DNA of 19,495 nt, taken from the NCBI GenBank assembly GCA_903927685.1, contig CAIYOB010000146.1, positions 1 through 19,495 on the forward strand, read 5' to 3'. This DNA is from an uncultured Planctomycetaceae bacterium. GTDB lineage: Bacteria; Planctomycetota; Planctomycetia; Pirellulales; Pirellulaceae. A model generated the notes under the pieces. That model was given only the letters and a program-made list of their open reading frames with translations, ran no database searches and had not been told where the DNA came from. Each line of letters starts with the position of its first letter. The first letter of the stretch is position 1. The translations under genes were made by a program, and so were the position numbers. This document shows positions 1 to 7,600 of the stretch, piece after piece.

Positions 1-944
1 CTCCCGACATCTACAATCTGGCCAAGGTCAAGGGCAACCGGATGCTGGTCAACACGCAGACGGCCAACAAGCTGATCGCCGACGTGTGGTTCGCCCGAGC
101 CGACTTTGCCAAGGACCATCCGCAGATCCTCGAAGGGCTGGTCCGCGGCATTTTCGACGCCATGGAACAGCTGAAGCAGCCGGACAAGAAAGAACTGTGC
201 GCCAAGCTGATGGCGGACGGCTATGGGATCCCGGTCCCCGATGCGATGAGCATGTCCGGCGATGCCCACAACACCAACTGGGCGGAGAACTATCAGTTCT
301 TCATAAACCAGAACAATCCGACGAATTTCGAGCGGATCTGGCGGCAGGCTTCTTACCTGTACCGGCGGATCGGCGCCATTGAAGGCCAGCCCGTACCGTT
401 CGACCAAGTGATGGACTTCTCGATCATCGCGAAATTGGCCGGCGAGCCGAAGTATGCCCAGCAGAAGGACGAGTACGAGGTCGTGCTGGCGCCCAAGACG
501 GTGACGGAAATCCGCGCCGAGAGCGAGGAGATCCTGACCAATACCATCGTCATCCATTTTGCTCCCAACAGCTGGGACCTGCACCGCAAGATCACCCGCG
601 AGATCGACGGGAAAGAGGTCGAGCAGCTGTACGATCCGGCCGTGGACATGGTGCTGGAAGAGGCCGCCAAGCTGACGGGGCAATTCGGCGCTGCACGGAT
701 CATCATCGAAGGCCACACCGACGCCTCGATGAAGGGCGCCGTCCCGGAGTCGCTGATCAAGGAGCTGGCCATGAACCGGGCCAACGCGGTCAAGGAGGAA
801 CTGGTGAACAAGTACAATCTGGAGCCCAACAAGTTCTCCGTCGACGGCGTCGGCTGGGACCGGCCCGCCGATTCCAACGACCCGTCGAACCATGCCAAGA
901 ATCGCCGCGTAGAAATCAAGGTCTATCCAGCGGAGATGGAGTAG
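1..944 (+). CDS. ABC transporter substrate-binding protein fused to a C-terminal OmpA domain (5' partial)
   Basis: The frame is already open at base 3, so the start lies left of the window; the first in-frame ATG, at 42, is internal. The visible N-terminal part (to about base 510) resembles the second lobe of periplasmic nitrate/sulfonate/taurine-type binding proteins and would deliver a solute to the permease and ATPase that follow. From about base 535 to 930 there is an OmpA-like peptidoglycan-binding domain: a VIHFAPNSWDL start, IIIEGHTDAS with the conserved Asp, an NRANAVKEEL helix with the conserved Arg, and the closing KNRRVEIKV motif. The protein ends at TAG 942-944, six bases before the permease, so the genes are one operon. 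By family knowledge the OmpA domain binds the diaminopimelate-containing peptide of peptidoglycan, so the receptor is probably wall-tethered; that is inference. The substrate cannot be read from the sequence. Confidence 0.85.
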   Translation, partial: PDIYNLAKVKGNRMLVNTQTANKLIADVWFARADFAKDHPQILEGLVRGIFDAMEQLKQPDKKELCAKLMADGYGIPVPDAMSMSGDAHNTNWAENYQFFINQNNPTNFERIWRQASYLYRRIGAIEGQPVPFDQVMDFSIIAKLAGEPKYAQQKDEYEVVLAPKTVTEIRAESEEILTNTIVIHFAPNSWDLHRKITREIDGKEVEQLYDPAVDMVLEEAAKLTGQFGAARIIIEGHTDASMKGAVPESLIKELAMNRANAVKEELVNKYNLEPNKFSVDGVGWDRPADSNDPSNHAKNRRVEIKVYPAEME

Positions 945-950
945 GTCCTG

Positions 951-1952
951 TTGCCAATGACCGAGCCTGCAATTGAATCCCCGAACCCCGCCTCCGCGGC
1001 TAGTGCCTCGGCGGCACCTCCGCGCCGCTTCACGCCGTTGCGGAGCGAGATTCCCACCTGGCAAGCCGCCGCGTTGGGCGCGGCCTGCCTCGTGGTCTGC
1101 CTCGTCATCTGGTGGGGCCTGACCCGCGGCGAAACGGTCGAAAGCCGGGCGCTCAGTTCTAGCATCCTGCCCAGCCCGCACGAGACGTTCCGCGAATTCC
1201 GCAGCTTGTGGTTCGACGCGGCCCTGACCCGCAACACGTGGGCCAGCCTGCGGCGCGTCGTGCTCGGCTTCGGCTTGTCCGTCGCCATCGGCGTGCCGAT
1301 CGGCGTCTTGTGCGGGTGTTTCCGCCGCGTCGCGGCGTTCTTTGCGCCTTTGACGATCGTCGGCCGAAACATCCCGATCGCCGCCTTGATTCCGCTGACC
1401 TATTCGCTGTTCGGCATCGGCGAGTTCCAGAAGATCATGTTCATTTTCATCGCCTGTGTGGCGTTCATCGTCAGCGACACGGCGACGGCGATCGGCGAGG
1501 TCAGCAGCCGCTTTGTCGACACAGCCTACACGCTGGGCGCCAGTCGCCGGCAGATCATCATGAAGGTTCTCGTGCCGCTGGCCATGCCCAGCGTGTTCAA
1601 TTCCGCGCGGCTGCTGTTCGGCTTGGCCTTTGGCTACATCATGCTGGCCGAGTTGATCAAGTTCCCCGGCGCATCGGGCGGTTTGGGGGACATCATCAAC
1701 ACATCCAACCGACTCGGCAAGCAAGCCTACATCCTGCTGGTTCTGATGATCATCCCGCTGGTCGCCTTGGCCATCGACCGGATGCTGTACTGGGTCCAGC
1801 AGCAGTTGTTCCCCTACGTCTACGGCAGCGACGGCCTGTTGCACCATGCCCTGGTCAAAGTCCTCCGCGCCTGGGAAGATCTCTGGAGCCAGCTATTCCA
1901 CTCCCCCGGCGCCAAGGCCATCCAAGAAGCGGCAAAGGCAGCGGACCAATGA
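951..1952 (+). CDS. ABC transporter permease (TauC/SsuC type, BPD_transp_1)
   Basis: This is an inner-membrane permease of a binding-protein-dependent importer, about 333 residues. A variable Ala/Pro-rich tail (residues 1-35) precedes a membrane helix at about 39-58. A core of roughly five more helices follows, at about 103-123, 129-153, 160-180, 219-236 and 258-278. The cytoplasmic EAA-type loop that docks on the ATPase is at about 190-213 and reads VDTAYTLGAS...VLVPLAMPS, close to the family pattern EAA---G---------LP. Two starts are possible. TTG at 951 has a GGAG nine bases upstream (938-941), while ATG at 957 is only two codons later with a weaker AGG upstream. The product is the same. 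It lies between the binding protein and the ATPase. About 50 residues after the last helix form a cytoplasmic tail. The imported solute is unknown. Confidence 0.92.
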   Translation: MPMTEPAIESPNPASAASASAAPPRRFTPLRSEIPTWQAAALGAACLVVCLVIWWGLTRGETVESRALSSSILPSPHETFREFRSLWFDAALTRNTWASLRRVVLGFGLSVAIGVPIGVLCGCFRRVAAFFAPLTIVGRNIPIAALIPLTYSLFGIGEFQKIMFIFIACVAFIVSDTATAIGEVSSRFVDTAYTLGASRRQIIMKVLVPLAMPSVFNSARLLFGLAFGYIMLAELIKFPGASGGLGDIINTSNRLGKQAYILLVLMIIPLVALAIDRMLYWVQQQLFPYVYGSDGLLHHALVKVLRAWEDLWSQLFHSPGAKAIQEAAKAADQ

Positions 1953-1984
1953 CCCGTGACGAATGACCAGTGACCAATGACTAA
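1944..1984 (+). repeat. Degenerate heptamer tandem repeat (TGACCAA-like) across a stop and a start codon
   Basis: About six seven-base units follow each other: gaccaa, tgacccg, tgacgaa, tgaccag, tgaccaa, tgactaa. The run covers the last codons and TGA stop of the permease (1950-1952), the whole 24-base spacer, and the ATG of the ATPase (1977). It contains several TGA and ATG triplets in different frames and no purine-rich ribosome-binding sequence. Similar heptamer runs occur between genes in planctomycete and other bacterial genomes (recalled, not searched here). Confidence 0.7.
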
Positions 1985-2888
1985 CTCCCCCGCAATCACC
2001 GCCGCGGCTTCCGCCCCGGCCCAACCGGTCGGCATGGGCCGGATCATCGATCGCGCGGCGGCGCCGCTGGGCCGTTCGCTGCCGCGGGTGGTCGAGTTCC
2101 GCGGCGTGGCCAAGACGTATGGCATCGGCGGGCCGAAGGAGTTCACGGCCATCCGCAACGTCAACTTCTTCGTCGAGGACCTGCCGGAGAAGGGCGAGTT
2201 CATCTGTGTACTCGGCCCCAGCGGGTGCGGCAAGAGCACGATCCTGCGGCTGATCGCTGGACTGCCGCCGCAACATCCGCCTAGCGAAGGCGAGGTGCTG
2301 GTACTCGGCCAGTCGGTGACACGGCCGGGAGCCGATCGCGGGATGGTGTTCCAGGACTATACGAGCTTCGATCATCGCACCGTGCTGGAGAACATCACCT
2401 TCGGCCTGGAGTGCCGCGGCGTGCCGCGTGCCGAGCGAGAAGAATTGGGCCGCAAGTGGATCGAACACGTGGGGTTGGACGTCGCCAAGGACGCCGGCAA
2501 ATATCCGCATGAACTGTCCGGCGGGATGCGTCAGCGGGTGGCCATCGCGCGGACCTTGATCCTGCGGCCGCGGATCATTCTGATGGACGAGCCGTTCGGG
2601 GCCCTCGATCCGCAGACCCGGATGAACATGCAGGACCTGTTGGTCTCGTTGTGGCATGAAGTCCACGCCACCGTGTTCTTCGTGACGCATTCCATCGAAG
2701 AGGCCGTATTTCTGGGCGATCGGGTATACGTCATGGGCCGAGCGCCGGGGACGATCCTCCGCGAATTGGAGATTGAACCGGCCGACCGGCCAGCCCGCGT
2801 GCTCCAGCGCGATCCGCGATTCCAGGAAACGGTCAGCTACATCCGGGACCTGATCAGCCAGTTGGAACAGGAGCCCAACGCCAGATAG
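1977..2888 (+). CDS. ABC transporter ATP-binding protein (TauB/SsuB type)
   Basis: This is the cytoplasmic ATPase that powers the importer, 303 residues. The nucleotide-binding motifs are all present: Walker A GPSGCGKST at 80-88, Q-loop glutamine in MVFQDY at 126, signature LSGGMRQR at 180-187, Walker B ILMDEP at 201-206 followed by FGALD, and the switch histidine in FVTHS at 238. The pattern FGALDPQTR and the HSIEEAVFLGDRV stretch are typical of the nitrate/sulfonate/taurine branch. The ATG at 1977 lies inside a heptamer repeat and lacks a visible Shine-Dalgarno, and the first 35 residues are unlike the family core, so translation may instead begin at ATG 2034. It is the third gene of the operon and probably the last, because a hairpin-rich spacer follows. 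Confidence 0.95.
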   Translation: MTNSPAITAAASAPAQPVGMGRIIDRAAAPLGRSLPRVVEFRGVAKTYGIGGPKEFTAIRNVNFFVEDLPEKGEFICVLGPSGCGKSTILRLIAGLPPQHPPSEGEVLVLGQSVTRPGADRGMVFQDYTSFDHRTVLENITFGLECRGVPRAEREELGRKWIEHVGLDVAKDAGKYPHELSGGMRQRVAIARTLILRPRIILMDEPFGALDPQTRMNMQDLLVSLWHEVHATVFFVTHSIEEAVFLGDRVYVMGRAPGTILRELEIEPADRPARVLQRDPRFQETVSYIRDLISQLEQEPNAR

Positions 2889-2980
2889 AGCCAAAATCGG
2901 GGTTGGGTGTACAACAAGACCAGGCAAGTTTTGACCATAGAGTTTGGGCGGTGAAGACGATGGCTTTTCTTGATTCTTTC

Positions 2981-3062
2981 GCCCCGAAGGGGCCACAACA
3001 AATCAGCCCAGGGCAACGCCCTGGGTACCGCGACAACGAAGTCCAGGTAGCCCTGAAAGGGC
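2981..3062. repeat. Triple-hairpin interspersed (REP-like) element
   Basis: Three short perfect hairpins stand in a row in the 248-base spacer after the ABC operon. The first is GCCCC-GAA-GGGGC (2981-2993). The second is CCCAGGGC-AAC-GCCCTGGG (3007-3025, 8-bp stem). The third is GCCCT-GAA-AGGGC (3050-3062). All have three-base loops. The arrangement closely resembles an interspersed intergenic element that I recall from planctomycete and related genomes. It could also stop or protect the ABC transcript. The rest of the spacer (2889-2980 and 3063-3136) shows nothing I can name. Confidence 0.75.
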
Positions 3063-3136
3063 GAAACAAGGCGAACACCAATGCCTTAGCCACCGTGCCA
3101 GTTTCCCACCTCTTGGCAGCGACTTAAGAGACTCCC

Positions 3137-4009
3137 GTGGGATTTGGAAAATACCTGAAAGCGGCCTTTCTCAACCGCTGGAACTTGTTGGCGTTCCTGG
3201 GGGCCGGCGGCTTTGCGCTGCTGAGCGGTCAGCCCGACGTGGCCCTGCCGGTCGTCGTGGCTGCCGAGTTGGCTTACCTGGGGCTGCTCGGTACGCATCC
3301 CAAATTCCAGAAAGCGGTCGAAGCTCAACACGCGGCCGTGCGGCGTGCCGAAACGTCCCAGTCGACCGGGCAGACGCTGCAGCGAATTCTGCAGAGCCTG
3401 CCGCGCGACATGATGCAGCGGTTCCAGGACCTGCGGCAGCGCTGTCTGGAACTGCGACAGATTGCCACCGACTTGAAGCAGCCGGGCGATCAGGTTGTCG
3501 ACGAGACGTTTGAGCAATCGCAACTGGCCGGACTCGACCGCCTGCTGTGGATTTTTCTGCGGCTCCTGTACACCCATTTCGCCCTCAGCCGCTTCCTCCA
3601 GAAGACCGACAGCGCGTCGATCCAGGAGGACATCGAGCGGATCGAAGCCCGGCTGGCCCAGCTGCCGCCGGAGCCTCAAGAGTTGCAGCAGCAACGGATT
3701 CGCAAGACCTTGGAGGACAACCTCGCGACCTCCCAGGAACGGCTGGCCAATTTCAAAAAGGCCATGGATAATCTGCAACTGGTCGAACTGCAGCTGGACC
3801 AGCTGGAAAACCGCATCCACTCGCTCAGCGAGATGGCCGTCAACCGCCAGGAGCCGGATTTTATCAGCAGCCAGGTCGACTTAGTCGCCACGAGCATGAT
3901 CCAGACGGAACAGACCATGAACGAACTCCGTTTCGCCACCGGCCTGGACGCCGCCACCGCCGAAACCCCGCCCCTGCTGCGGCCCGTCCAGGCGCAGATC
4001 CTGGAGTGA
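3137..4009 (+). CDS. Uncharacterised membrane-anchored coiled-coil protein
   Basis: I do not recognise a named family. The start is GTG 3137: an in-frame TAA at 3125-3127 sits only nine bases upstream, no other start fits, and AAGAGA lies just before it. The 290-residue product has two hydrophobic stretches near its start (about 16-30 and 35-52), joined by a short SGQPD turn, so it is probably a membrane hairpin. A long, Gln/Glu/Leu-rich helical region follows (about 55-260) with heptad-like spacing, interrupted around 130-155 by the hydrophobic LLWIFLRLLYTHFALSRFL. The end is Pro-rich and polar. This suggests a membrane-bound scaffold or sensor with a large cytoplasmic coiled coil. A damaged copy of residues 202-257 follows at 4082. 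The thioredoxin gene downstream is close, but a functional link is not shown. Confidence 0.8.
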   Translation: MGFGKYLKAAFLNRWNLLAFLGAGGFALLSGQPDVALPVVVAAELAYLGLLGTHPKFQKAVEAQHAAVRRAETSQSTGQTLQRILQSLPRDMMQRFQDLRQRCLELRQIATDLKQPGDQVVDETFEQSQLAGLDRLLWIFLRLLYTHFALSRFLQKTDSASIQEDIERIEARLAQLPPEPQELQQQRIRKTLEDNLATSQERLANFKKAMDNLQLVELQLDQLENRIHSLSEMAVNRQEPDFISSQVDLVATSMIQTEQTMNELRFATGLDAATAETPPLLRPVQAQILE

Positions 4010-4081
4010 CCGAAACGCACGCGAGCGTCGGTTTTCTCGGGATGACCATCTCGCGGCGTTACGGAGCGAGGCGTTACGGCG

Positions 4082-4249
4082 CGGCTGGCCAATTTCGACA
4101 AGGCCGTGTACAATCTTCAACGGGTCGAGCGACCGCTGGACCAACTGGAAAACCGAATCGACTCACTCAGCGAGACGGCCGTTAACCGCTGGGAGCGGGA
4201 CTTCATCAGCAGCCAGGTCGACCTGGTCGCCACGAGCATGATCCAAACG
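4082..4249 (+). pseudogene. Partial tandem copy of the preceding coiled-coil gene
   Basis: These 168 bases match 3740-3907 inside the preceding gene without any gap. I count 143 identical bases and 46 identical residues of 56; the last 17 residues, from DFISS to MIQT, are all the same. There is no start codon that would give the copy its own sensible protein: the frame is closed by TGA at 4043-4045, and homology stops at 4250, just before the thioredoxin ribosome-binding site. Ten codons differ silently and ten change the residue, so the copy is not fresh. It is probably the remnant of a tandem paralogue whose front was lost. A 10-base direct repeat GGCGTTACGG (4055-4064 and 4070-4079) sits right at its left edge. 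Confidence 0.85.
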
Positions 4250-4268
4250 GGAGTGAAGGGGGGCTGTG

Positions 4269-4655
4269 ATGAGGGCTTGGGGTTTGTTCCTGCTTGTGTG
4301 TCTGGTCATCGCGTTTGGCTGCGAGCGTTCGCTGCCGCCGCCGACGGATCACCCCTACTTGCGCACGCTGCTGGACACCGACCAGCCTGTGCTGCTGGAC
4401 TGCTGGGCGGAATGGTGCGGACCGTGCCGCCAGCTGGCTCCCGTCATCGACCAGTTGGCCGTCGAGTATCGAGGCCGTGCGGTGATCGCCAAACTGAATG
4501 TCGACGAACACCCCGACGTCGCCGCTCACCTGGGCGTCTCGGCGATCCCCGCCTTGTTGCTGTTCAAGGACGGTCAGTTGGTTGACCGAGTCGTCGGCGT
4601 CCAGCCCAAGCGGACGCTCGCGGCCGCGCTGGACGGCCTGTTGGCCAAGCCGTAG
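4269..4655 (+). CDS. Membrane-anchored thioredoxin
   Basis: This is a 128-residue thioredoxin with an export signal, expected to catalyse dithiol-disulfide exchange outside the cytoplasm. Residues 1-17 form a hydrophobic segment ending in AFGC, so Cys18 may carry a lipid; this lipobox is atypical because Ala and Phe sit at positions -3 and -2. The catalytic WCGPC is at 49-53, the buried Asp of the family is Asp44, and the cis-proline is Ile93-Pro94 in SAIPALLLF. The body has the normal thioredoxin length. ATG 4269 has GAAGGGGGG about five bases upstream; the GTG at 4266 would add one residue. WCGPC is the reducing-type active site, so disulfide reduction is more likely than DsbA-like oxidation. 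No Dsb or cytochrome-maturation gene is adjacent. It converges on the channel gene, with 38 bases between the stops. Confidence 0.92.
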   Translation: MRAWGLFLLVCLVIAFGCERSLPPPTDHPYLRTLLDTDQPVLLDCWAEWCGPCRQLAPVIDQLAVEYRGRAVIAKLNVDEHPDVAAHLGVSAIPALLLFKDGQLVDRVVGVQPKRTLAAALDGLLAKP

Positions 4656-4693
4656 CGGCAGCCTCCTTCGGCTGGCTGTTCATCGACGCCGGG

Positions 4694-7600
4694 TTACGGC
4701 TTGCCGGCCGAGGTCGGCTGGGTCAGGCCCAGTCGGTTGTCCGGGACAAGCGAGCGGATGTGCAGGTCGCGCTGCGGGAAGGGGATCTCCAGCCCGGCGG
4801 CGGCGAATTCCCGATGGATCGCGGTGTGCAACGCGTGAATCGTGTTCAGGCGGTTCTCGAAGCTGGGCAGAAAGGCCCGCAGGACCAGGTTCAACGCGCT
4901 GTCGCCAAAACCTTCCAACGAGGCAACGGGCTCGGGGTCCTTCAATAACAGCGGATGCTCGCGGGCAATCTTCAGCAGCAGGTTCCGGGCCCGTTCAGTG
5001 TCCGACCCGTAGGCGATCCCGACGTTGATCACGATCCGGTTCACCTGGTCGGACAACGTCCAATTCAGCAGCTTGCCGGTGATGAATTCCTTGTTGGGCA
5101 CGACGAATTCCTGCCGGTCCCAATTGGTGATGGTCGTCGCCCGGATCCGGACCCGCGAGACGACGCCGCTCACGCCCTCGACGGTCACGATGTCGCCGAC
5201 GCGCAGCGGCCGCTCGAACAGGATGATCAGGCCCGCGACGAAGTTGGCAAAGATCTCCTGCAGGCCGAAGGCGAGCCCGAACGTCAAAGCGGTGGCCAGC
5301 CACTGAATCTGGTTCCAGCGCAGGCCCAGCGTGCCGGCCCCCAAGACCACTCCCACAAGGATGATGGCATAGCTGGCCAAGGTGGTGACGGCGTAGCGGG
5401 CGGAAGCCTCCAACGGCAACCGCTGGAGGACGGCAATCTCCAGCAAGCCGGGGATATTCCGGAACGCGACCAGGGTGATGACGCCGATCACCGAGACCAG
5501 CAGCAGATCGACCAGCGTGATCCGCCGGACGACGTCGCGGGTCACCAACACGGTCTCGCCCGCCGCGTTGGTGGCGCTCTCCGTCAGCGGCTCGACGGTC
5601 GACCACAGACTCCAGCGATCCAGGATATTCAGAGCCGGTACGACCTCGCTCCAGATGGTCCAGGCGCCGACCAGCATCGCGGCCGCAATCGCGGTGGTCA
5701 CGATGCGCTGCGTCTGGCTGCTGAGATGCGCCAGATCGACGGTCTCTTCTTCGACCGGGATCACGGGCCGGGATACGGCCACCGTCGCGCTGCCCTGGGC
5801 GGCGGCCAGCATGGCGGCGCGCCGTTCTTGCGCCTGCTGGATGCTCAACTGGCGCCGATGCACCAGCAACAGCCGCAGCAGGAACGCCTGGACCGTGACC
5901 AGGAGCACGAGCAGGGAAAGCGTGTACAGCAGCCGCAGGGCCAATTGCTGGGCCGTATAGTAGTAGCCGAGAAAGGCCAGCCCAGCCAGCACCAGCGGCG
6001 AGGCGACGCCCAGCCAGTACCAGACGAACTTGAGTCGATCGAGCCAGCCGTTCTGGTTAAAGGCCAGGTATTCCTGCAAGACGGCCGACGTGGGGTGCAG
6101 CACGCGGGAGACGAACAGCGACACCAGGCCGCAGGTCAGGATAAAGCCGATCCGTTCCGGGACGGCATAGCCGCGTTCCGGATCGCTGGCATGCAGCACG
6201 GCCGTGACGAAGACCAGCGGCATGCTGGTGATCATCAGTTGCCGCAGGTTCAGGCGGAGCGTTTGCGCGGCCGGCTTGGGCCAGCCAAAGTGCGCCTCGG
6301 CCAGGCCCTGCTGGCGACAGATCTGCCGCAGCAGTTCGACGGGAAAGAACGCGCTCGCCAGTCCCCACAGCCCGCTGGCCACGGCGGCGGCAAAGTCGCT
6401 GCTGTCGGGCGAAGCCGCCAGCCGCCAGGCCAGGAACCAGGTCGCGGCCGGCCAGAGGAGACTGACCAGCAGGGTCAACACGGCCGCCCGCAAGGTCAGC
6501 CGGAAATGGGTGCAGTTGCGGCGTGCCGCCTGTTGGCCCAGCTCCTGAATCCGGTGCCGCAGGCGCCGCCGCACGGCGAACAGCCCGGCAAACACGAGGG
6601 CCGCCAGCGCGAACACGTTGGGGGAACTGCGGACCTGCTGCCACAACTGCCCTGCCACGGAGACCCACTGGTCGGGCTGGATCAGCCACAAGTCGCTGTC
6701 CCGAATCGACCAATCCGAGGTGAGGGCTTTGCCCGTGCGGATCCACAGCACGCGTTCCCGGATATAGTTGATGAACTCCTCCGTCTGGTTGACCAGCTGT
6801 AACTCGGTCGTATCCAGTTCGGTCAGGGCGTCAAAGTACGTCTGCTGGCTGCGAATCAAGGCGTCCAAGTACTCGCGTTTCCGGTCCAGCACCCGTTCCG
6901 CCGCGGACTGCAACTGCTGTTGTTCGGCCGCTGACAGCCCCGGGGGCGCGCTGCCCAGGATTCCGGCGATCAGCACGTCCGGCTTGGCCAGAACCGTGCG
7001 TTCTTGCTCCAACTCGAACAGCTCGTACCGCACGTCTTCGATCGTCTGCTGCCGGTCCCGCAGGTTGCGGCGGTACTTGCGGACGTCCGGCAGGGCGGCC
7101 TCTTGCTTGCGCAACTGGGCGCCCACCGTCTTGGTCAGCCCGACGCTCTTCTCGCGGTCCTTGGCCCGCTTGAACTCCTGCTGGACGATCGCCAGTTGCG
7201 CTTCGGCGTCGCTCAGCGCCTGGTCGGTCTGCCCGATCTGCTGGGCCAGGAGTTGGGCTTTCTGCGTCAGTTCCTTGTTTCGCACCGCGAACTCCTGGAG
7301 CAGCGGCTGGGCGCGAATCGCCTCCTCTTCCGCACGCCGCACCGCCTCCCCGGCCGCCTCGGCCCGGGCCTGCTTGACCCGCTCGTCCAGGAGTTGTCGT
7401 TGCCGTTCGGCCAACGCCAGTTCCTGGATTTTCAGGTCCTGCTGGAACCGGACCATGTCCACCGCGTCCTCGGCGTCGTACTTGGCCAGTTCGGCCTGAT
7501 GGGCAGGGATCTCCAGTTCGATCGCCTGCCGCCGGGCCTGCAGTTCAGTGCGGCGAGCCAGCGTGACCTGGGGCGACTCGTCAGCCGGGGTGGGCGACGC

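Noticed and set aside
1893..2996. A 367-codon minus-strand frame opposite the ABC ATPase
   Set aside because: The plus strand carries every ABC ATPase motif; the minus-strand frame runs through the heptamer and hairpin repeats and has no family features.
4106..4585. A 159-codon frame starting in the decayed duplication and running through the thioredoxin gene
   Set aside because: Only its first part resembles the coiled-coil protein; the rest is the thioredoxin gene read in the wrong frame.
4659..4674. Small hairpin CAGCC-tccttc-GGCTG between the convergent thioredoxin and channel genes
   Set aside because: A 5-bp stem with no T-run is too weak to call a terminator.
4955..6802. A 615-codon open frame on the plus strand
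   Set aside because: It lies opposite the mechanosensitive channel gene, is very rich in Gln, Asp, Gly and Arg with no recognisable domain, and is a G+C-driven shadow.
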